36,164 bases of DNA. It comes from Stagonosporopsis chrysanthemi. Lineage: Eukaryota; Ascomycota; Dothideomycetes; Pleosporales; Didymellaceae. Location of the stretch: NCBI GenBank assembly GCA_022560025.1, contig JAFISE010000249.1, positions 1 to 36,164 of the forward strand, in the 5' to 3' direction. Every line of letters begins with the position of its first letter. Within the stretch, counting starts at the first letter, position 1. The notes beneath the pieces were generated by a model that worked only from the letters and a program-made list of their open reading frames with translations, ran no database searches and was not told the DNA's origin. The position numbers and the translations under genes are program-made. Below, one piece after another: positions 29,740 through 36,164 of the stretch.

Positions 29740-32700
29740 TTTACTCTATAGTATTATATAGTATATCTTTAGTCTCTGTATATATATCTTCTAAAACTAA
29801 GCCTTGCTCTATACTTTCTCTTTATTTACTTCTATATAAATTATATATAATTTCTTAGTACTTCTATAAAGTTTAGATTTACTTTAGAGTACTCTTAGAA
29901 AACTATATACCTAATAAGCTTTGTAAAAGCTCTTCTTAAGAATTATATATATAATAGTAGACTTAAGATATTCTTATAGTACTCTATAATCTTGTAGCTA
30001 TTAACTATATTATAGCTTCTAGTAAGTGTTAGTAATTATACTAGATAGTAGACTAAGCAACTTAAAATAAAGATAGTATAAGTTAAAAAAAGTAATACTA
30101 TATAGTTATAGTTCTAGGTTATTATTTTATATATTAGTATTAATAACTTATATAACTACTAAGATCTATAGATATAGACTAAAGTAGCTAAAGTACTATT
30201 AGTTACTAATATTCTTACTAGCAAGTTTAGTACACTTAATATAAGAAAATAGCAAGTTCTTTTTATACTCTAAATTAAATAAGCTTAGAGTACTAACCTT
30301 TATTAAACACTGTAAAAAGCTTAAATATTTCTCTCTTGCTTACTAACTTATAGTTTTCTAACTTAGCTAGTAAAGCTAGTAGAGAAGTAGCTACTAGCTA
30401 ACTTTAGCGCACACTTTCTCTAGTAGCTTATTAGCAGCCTCTATAACTTAAATACACTAGTTATTAAGCTAGCTTTACTTAAGAAAAGAAAGTAATAGAT
30501 TAGCAGAGCTAATATTATAAGCTACTTAAATTATCTTACTACTAATAAAAAAGTTAGAATAAAGATTATTTATTACTATCTATATATTATATTTAATAAA
30601 TATAATAAAAAGTACTATAAAACTAGCTCTAGTCTAATACTACTATTAATAGATTTATACTTATTATTACTATTTATAAATAGTATACTGCTAAAGGCTA
30701 TTACTAGGCTAGTAAATAGGTAGAGGTTAGGTAGAGGTTAAGGTAGCATGTAACAGTACTTAACTCTTACCTAACTTCTACCTGCACTAAGTTAATACTA
30801 AGTAGGTAGAGGTTAGGTTGTCTCTACTTAGAGTAGAGGTTAGGTTAGAGTTGCTAAAAAATATACTAAAAATTAGCTTTGCTAACTTTAACTATATATA
30901 GAAAAGATTTGTAGAATTCTAAATTTATTATTTTTTAAGAAAATAACTCTATTAGATATTAGAATTATAGAGAATTATTATTACAGTAAATTATTATATT
31001 ATATAATTATTAGTTTAAAAAAAGTTTGTAATTACTCTCTATAGACATGCTTAGAGAATTAGAGTTAGAATGTAAATATATACACTAATTAGCTAAATAA
31101 CGTTTTACTACTGCTAAAAGTACTAAGCTTATTATAGTATTAAAGAGCTAGCTTAGAATCTTTTTACTAAATAGTAACTTTCTTTGTATATATAGTGTTT
31201 AGGTTAAGATTTAATAATATTAGTACCTATATTAAATTATATTTGCAAATATATATACTTTTAAAATATCCTACTAAGAAAGCTTTACTTACTTCTTAAA
31301 TAGCTTTAATTACAGAGTATTAGAAACAAGCGTTGCTTATTACTTAGATATACTATATAATTTTGCAAATAAGGTGCATAAATAGCAGCTTGTAGAAGAG
31401 AAGTTTACTACTTTTTTAGTAGTAATAGATTTTGTAAAAAGTAATAGCTATAAAAAATTAGAACAGTTCTGTAATAATAGCTTATAATAACTTACTACTA
31501 GGCTTGTAGTGCTAAGGCTTGCAAGTAAGTTTAGTAGATAGAAGTAATTTGCAGGCAGCTTTTATAGTAAAAAGCTTAGCTTTTAGCTTTTAAGTAACAG
31601 CCTGTATACTAGCTTTATTCTTAATATTCTTAAACTTTAGCAGTATAGTAGTAGTTATATAAAGTAATAGATAGGTTGTAAGTAGTAAGTAGATAGTAGA
31701 TATAAGTAGACAAACAGATATTTTGTAAATATTCTGCAGTTATAGTAAGTTTATTAGGCTTTACAGCTCTGCAGCTTAGTGCACAGCTATACTTATAATA
31801 ATTAACTATAATAATTATTTCTATATATATAACTAACTAAGTACTTTTAAATAAGCTTATTTTAAGATAAATCTAACTTTAATTAAGTAAGTTCTTTAAA
31901 TATATAGCTAGAGTTAATAATTATTAGATAGTAAGGCAGGTAGGGTACAGCCTAGCTTAGAAAATCTGCAAGTAGAGATAGCTTTGCAGCTAACTTGCTA
32001 GCTATTACTATAATAGATAACTGTAATAAACTACTATATTATTAAATGCAAGACATACTTTTTAATAATACTGTTTTCTAGTTAATTTAATATTTTACAG
32101 CATAAATATACAAACTATAAGTATAGTAGTTTTGTAATTTAAGCGCGTTTTTGTTTGCCTACAGTATATAGGCTACCTAGCTTAAAAAAATAAAGCTGCA
32201 AACTAGTAACTAGTTAGTAACCTAACTATAACAACTACTATACTTGTATATAATTTTATACACTATTATTATAGCTATAGACTTTATAGAAGACGTTTAA
32301 CAGCTCTATATTAAGCAGGAAGATAAGCTTAAGCTGCTTACTTTTACTAGTAGTTTGTACATTCTAGATTGCTTTAAACTAAAAGAATAGAATAGTCTTA
32401 TTAATATAATTATTACAGCTACTTATTATATTGCTAAAGCTAATTATAATAGAGCTTTACAACTTAAAAAGCTAAGGTTTGCTACGTCTTTAATTAGTAT
32501 AGCTAAGGTAGATCTAAAAAAAGCTGCTCTACTAATTTAATATTCTTTTTTAAAAGCTAGCTTAGTAATTCTACCTGTATAATCTAGCAGAGAACTAGAG
32601 CTTTACTTTACAATAAAGAAAAGGCAGCTATTAGTAAGACTTGCAATACTAACTACACAGCAAAATATTAGCTTTTTAAAAAACTAAAAACAGTAGCAAC

Positions 32701-33119
32701 TTATATAGCTAGCACTGCTAAACAAAAGACTAAGATCTAGTAACAAGCTAAGAAAGATCTTAACTAGACCTACTATAATATCTGTAAAAGTAGTTAGTTA
32801 TTATATTTTGTTATTATATTTTTATTCTAACTAAATATAGTAGAATAGCTTAAGAATAAGCTTAGTGCTGCCTATAAAAAATAAGATACTATTAATTATA
32901 AGATTAATATATATAACTATTTAATATCTATCTCTAAAGTTAATACTACTATTAAGAAAAAAAAAGAGTTAAGTACTAGCTAGGCAGCTAAACGCCTATT
33001 TAGTGCTAGTAGTGCCCTTGAAATTATCTTCTAAAAAGAGTATTAGAAGAGTCTTAAGAAGCTAAAAACTAATACTTTTAACTCTAATACTAAGAAAGAA
33101 GAGTAAGTTAAGTTTTATA
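29740..33119. other. AT-rich, RIP-mutated repeat block without readable genes
   Basis: About 3.4 kb with no ORF of note, full of TA and TAG/TAA, almost free of CG. It is presumed interior of the LTR element starting at 29453, with nested repeats. One piece is identifiable, the copy at 30701-30854. A stretch at 32280-33110 (plus) gives a stop-riddled but Lys/Leu-rich translation that may be an old transposon protein; I cannot name it. Confidence 0.6.
30701..30854 (+). repeat. RIP-mutated copy of the G-rich core at 23304-23458
   Basis: Alignable over its whole length with 23304-23458, with a one-base gap near the start. Nearly all differences are C-to-T or G-to-A in this copy: CGAAT becomes TAAAT, CACGTGAC becomes CATGTAAC, TACCCAACCCC becomes TACTTAACTCT. 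At most a few transversions are seen, near 30830-30845. Confidence 0.85.
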
Positions 33120-34971
33120 ATGTAAATACTAAGTAAGTAAGCTATCTAAGCAAGTAAGCTACCTAACTAACTTTGCGCACCTCTATAATTATATATCTTA
33201 ACAATATAATAATTTAATATATAGATATTTATAGAATAAATTAAGTAGTATCTAAAGTATTTTTTTTGTATATATGCAAGTTATGTCTAGTCTCTCTGCG
33301 TCTTTTGTAGCGCGCAAGTGCCTAGCAGCTGCAGCCTAATTACTCTCCTTCTTAACACTCTTTACAAGCAATCTGCTAATTAGCTTTACGTTAAGCAAGT
33401 ATATCTTCTCTAGCTCTCTTTGTTAAGACTCTATGCTGCTGTATACGCTTTTTTTTACGCTGTTTGCGCGCTAACGCTGCTTTATTAGCCTTCTTAAGGC
33501 TAGCAATCTAATTGCACATTAGCTTAGCTAAGAGCATTACTACCTTAGCACCCTTCTTAAGCTTATTAATTGCCTTAATAATTAAAGCTAGTAATAAGCT
33601 CTTATGCTGTTGCACGTAATTACGTAATAATATTAATTAAGCCTTAAGCTTACGTACGTTGCTTAGCATACAAGCTTCCTAGAGAGCTTCTAGCATAGTA
33701 TTTAGAGTAGGTGTACATAGCTGCACGTTAAGCTTTAAGAGCACAGCGTCTAGTTAGAGAGGCACAAGGCCTGTGCCTTAAAAGGCTGAGCAGATATTAG
33801 CTAAGGTAAACAATTAACTAAACGCTGCCTTAAAGGCTAGCAGAAACTTAAGCTTAGTAATATAGTTAATATAGTAGCAGATAAGGCTCTTAACCTTATA
33901 GCTATACGCGCGCTTTAACAGCAAGAAGCAGCTAATGTTAAGTAGCTGCAGTAGATAAGATAAGTAAGGCAGCATACAGAGCGTATAGATATTGTTTTCT
34001 TTACAGAGCTCTTAAAACTTAAGAGAGTAGTAGCTCTTATAGCTGTTAAAAACAAGCAGGTAATACACACTAATAATGCAAGTCTTTATATAAGTGTTAA
34101 AGTACTTTAGCTACTCTACTCTTAGCTTGTTATTTGTCTAGCTATTATTGCTAACTGCAATTACCTAGTTGTGTAGAATCTCTGCTTCCTTGTACTAGGC
34201 AGATAGATAATACTAGCTAGCAAAGATAAAGAACAGCAAGACTAACTAGCTAGCAGTATTAATTGTAGTAATCGCTGTTACTTACTTGTAATTACCTAGC
34301 TAGATAGCCTTAGGCCTGCCTTTTCTTTCTAACCCTGTTATAACAAGTTAAGTTATAATCTTGCTTATTATAAAGCTAGCCTTGTTAAAGTTATACACGT
34401 TATTATTGCAGATACTATACTTAGCCTTTGTCTCCTGCACAAGCTTAAACTAGCTCCTAATTAGAGCTAGATCCTTGCATAGAGCTCTCTGCCTATTGTA
34501 TACTTAATTAAAACGCGTTCTAAGACTGTCTGTACACTTAACAAAGTTGCTTAGCTAGTCTCTGCTTACAAGAGAGCTACTACGTGCTAAGAGTAGCTTA
34601 TTAGCTATATTACGTACAGCTGTGTATGTAGGCAAAAAACTACGTATATCTAGATCTAGTATATACTTAACTATTACCTCCTCTTCTTGCTTAGTAAGCT
34701 TCTTTAAGTTAGGCTAGCAATTACGTCTAGCAGGTTTGCTAGCGCGTTAGCAGTAAAGAGTAGCACAAGAGACTTTAAATATTGCTGTAGCATGCCTTTT
34801 AGTCTAAATTTAATTTATATTAAGAGCTAAGATTGCAAGGTGTATATTAGTCTTACAAGAAGTGTGTTAGGCAACGTTTAGTAGAGCTATAGTCGATTTA
34901 CAGTTGTAAGGTATAAAAATTTAGTAAAGTAGCTTACTTGCTTAGATAGCTTACTTACTTAGTATTTACGT
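33120..34971 (-). mobile_element. Fot1/pogo-type DNA transposon, RIP-mutated
   Basis: 1,852 bp bounded by 43-bp terminal inverted repeats (33120-33162 and 34929-34971; GTAAATACTAAGTAAGTAAG...) with TA on each side (33118-33119, 34972-34973). The length matches Fot1 elements (about 1.9 kb). A minus-strand transposase relic lies inside. It is inserted in the larger AT-rich block. Confidence 0.88.
33800..34720 (-). pseudogene. Relic of Fot1/pogo DDE transposase
   Basis: Reading the minus strand with stops gives, in order, KLTKQEEEVIVKYILDLD, VRNIANKLLLAR, NRQRALCKD, YNFNKASF, GLERKGRPK, KENNIYTLCMLPYLSYLLQL and KLKFLLAFKAAF. These match the CENP-B-type HTH and DDE blocks of fungal pogo transposases (for example YNFDE.GF and LCMPPHSSHLLQPLD). 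The first catalytic Asp is Asn here (G-to-A) and several Trp/Gln codons are stops, so it is inactive. Confidence 0.88.
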
Positions 34972-34973
34972 TA

Positions 34974-36164
34974 ATAAGCTTTTGCTAAAAAGTCTAGATA
35001 TGTGCCTAGATAATAAGTAAGAGTAAGTTATTACATTTAATTATTATATATATTTACTAATAGTACTAAGCAGCGTAAGCTTAATAATTACCTAGCTAAT
35101 CTAGGCAATAGCAGCCTTTTTTTAACTACAGACAACCTTTATATTAAAGGTAATAATAGTAATAAGTATAAAGAAGAACTTAAAGATAATAGTATTAAGC
35201 TAGAAGCGTACTTTGCAGCTATGCTAAATAAGTATAAAATAGATAAGCAATATTAGCAAGCTCTTATAAAAGAAGAGAAAACTAATTTTAAGAGTTTTAG
35301 TAATTTAAAAGACTTAGCTAGTAATAAAGAAGATAAAAGTAATAATAGTAATAATAACAAGTAGATATAAGCTGTCTAGTGCACTAGCTCCTTAGTAGAT
35401 TATTACAACTAATTAAAACAGCTTAGACCTTAATAATTTCTCTTAAACTTTAATTATGCTTAACTTGTTATAAGAATAATATCTAGAGATTATTAAAGTA
35501 AAGACGCTAGGAATATTAAACATATTATCTATAGATTTTCTTTTAGTAATATTCTTTAAACTTATTTATACTATTTTTTTTTCTTACTAAAATATTATAT
35601 TGTAATTAATTATTATATTTAATTATTACAGCTATACTCTTACCTCTAGCTAGTAACAAAGCTAATAGAGTATCTAGCATACTGCAAGATCTTAAAGGCC
35701 TTAAAATAATTATACCTTAGACTATAAAAAGTAGAACCTAGTAATTAGTTTACTTACTAAAGTAACTGTAGTGCAGTCTCTAGAAAAGTAAAGAGAGTAA
35801 GGCAATACTAATTATATAAGACAGATAGTAGAGTACTATAGCTTAGGCTAGAAATCTTATTATATTATATTTATAATAGAGTTCTACTTCTTGTACTAAA
35901 TATATCTAGACTTAATTTAGAAAGGCTGCTTATACTCTTACTAGCTATTTATATCTATATTGCCTTAACTATAAGTATATATTACAACACCTAATAGTAA
36001 AAAGTATTAGAACTAAGTATATACTAAATTACCTAAGGTCTTAAACCTATTTGCAAATTAGAATGCCTTTATATAGCTAGCTATCTACTATGCTATAATA
36101 ATAATAATCTTAGCAGGCTACTATTCTATATCTAGTATACTTAATACTTACTTTTAAAAAGAAA
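34974..36164. other. AT-rich, RIP-mutated repeat block to the window end
   Basis: No gene. The composition is the same as 29740-33119, of which it is probably the continuation beyond the Fot1/pogo insertion. A stretch at 35180-35350 gives a Lys/Asn-rich plus-strand translation that I cannot assign. Confidence 0.55.

Noticed and set aside
32280..33110. Possible transposon protein on the plus strand
   Set aside because: Translation has many stops and I could not match any block to a named family, so it is mentioned only in the block description.

Overview
The window looks like a repeat-rich accessory region of a filamentous ascomycete (Pezizomycotina; Dothideomycetes is my guess but is not proven). 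The signs are 46-112 bp GT-AG introns, a fungal highly-reducing-type polyketide synthase, a HET-domain protein, a MARVEL-type membrane protein, a fungal GH18 chitinase, Copia and Fot1/pogo transposons, and long AT-rich blocks with the C-to-T/G-to-A signature of repeat-induced point mutation (RIP).

Layout. 2-271 is the C-terminal end of a charged, Arg/Asp-rich protein gene, followed by about 2 kb of gene-free DNA. 2315-10032 is an apparently intact five-exon polyketide synthase (2,507 aa; KS-AT-DH-MT-KR-ACP). Its sequence type is that of the PKS half of PKS-NRPS hybrids, but it stops after the ACP linker, and its methyltransferase has lost the glycine-rich SAM motif. 10195-12099 holds two oppositely oriented solo LTRs of one family. 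The second sits, with a perfect 5-bp target duplication, inside a dead gene for a secreted, GPI-anchored, PAN-like protein. 12323-13112 (minus) is an intact MARVEL-like four-helix membrane protein. 13562-19530 (minus) is an amidohydrolase relic split by a complete 5,176-bp Ty1/Copia element whose interior is saturated with RIP-type mutations while its LTRs are not. 19811-20737 (minus) is a D-glutamate cyclase (DUF1445) family pseudogene with two nonsense codons. 21113-22183 is an ORF of an unnamed fungal family without a convincing start. 22836-23851 is a 1,016-bp TIR element with TA target sites, a nested 194-bp palindrome and telomere-like G-rich repeats. 24030-26814 is an intact two-exon HET-domain protein with an N-terminal membrane region. 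26865-29452 (minus) is a GH18 chitinase gene, cut at its 5' end by a 287-bp LTR and carrying a late nonsense codon. 29453-36164 is an AT-rich, RIP-mutated repeat block with a dead Fot1/pogo transposon (33120-34971) and a RIP-mutated copy of the G-rich core of the 22.8-23.9 kb element.

Together: three genes look intact (PKS, MARVEL protein, HET protein), one is partial at the window edge, and one is of doubtful status. Four further genes (PAN protein, amidohydrolase, D-glutamate cyclase-like, chitinase) are dead; three of them were hit by LTR elements, and three carry stop codons explainable by C-to-T changes. The window therefore records repeated transposon insertion, RIP of the elements, and decay of nearby accessory genes.
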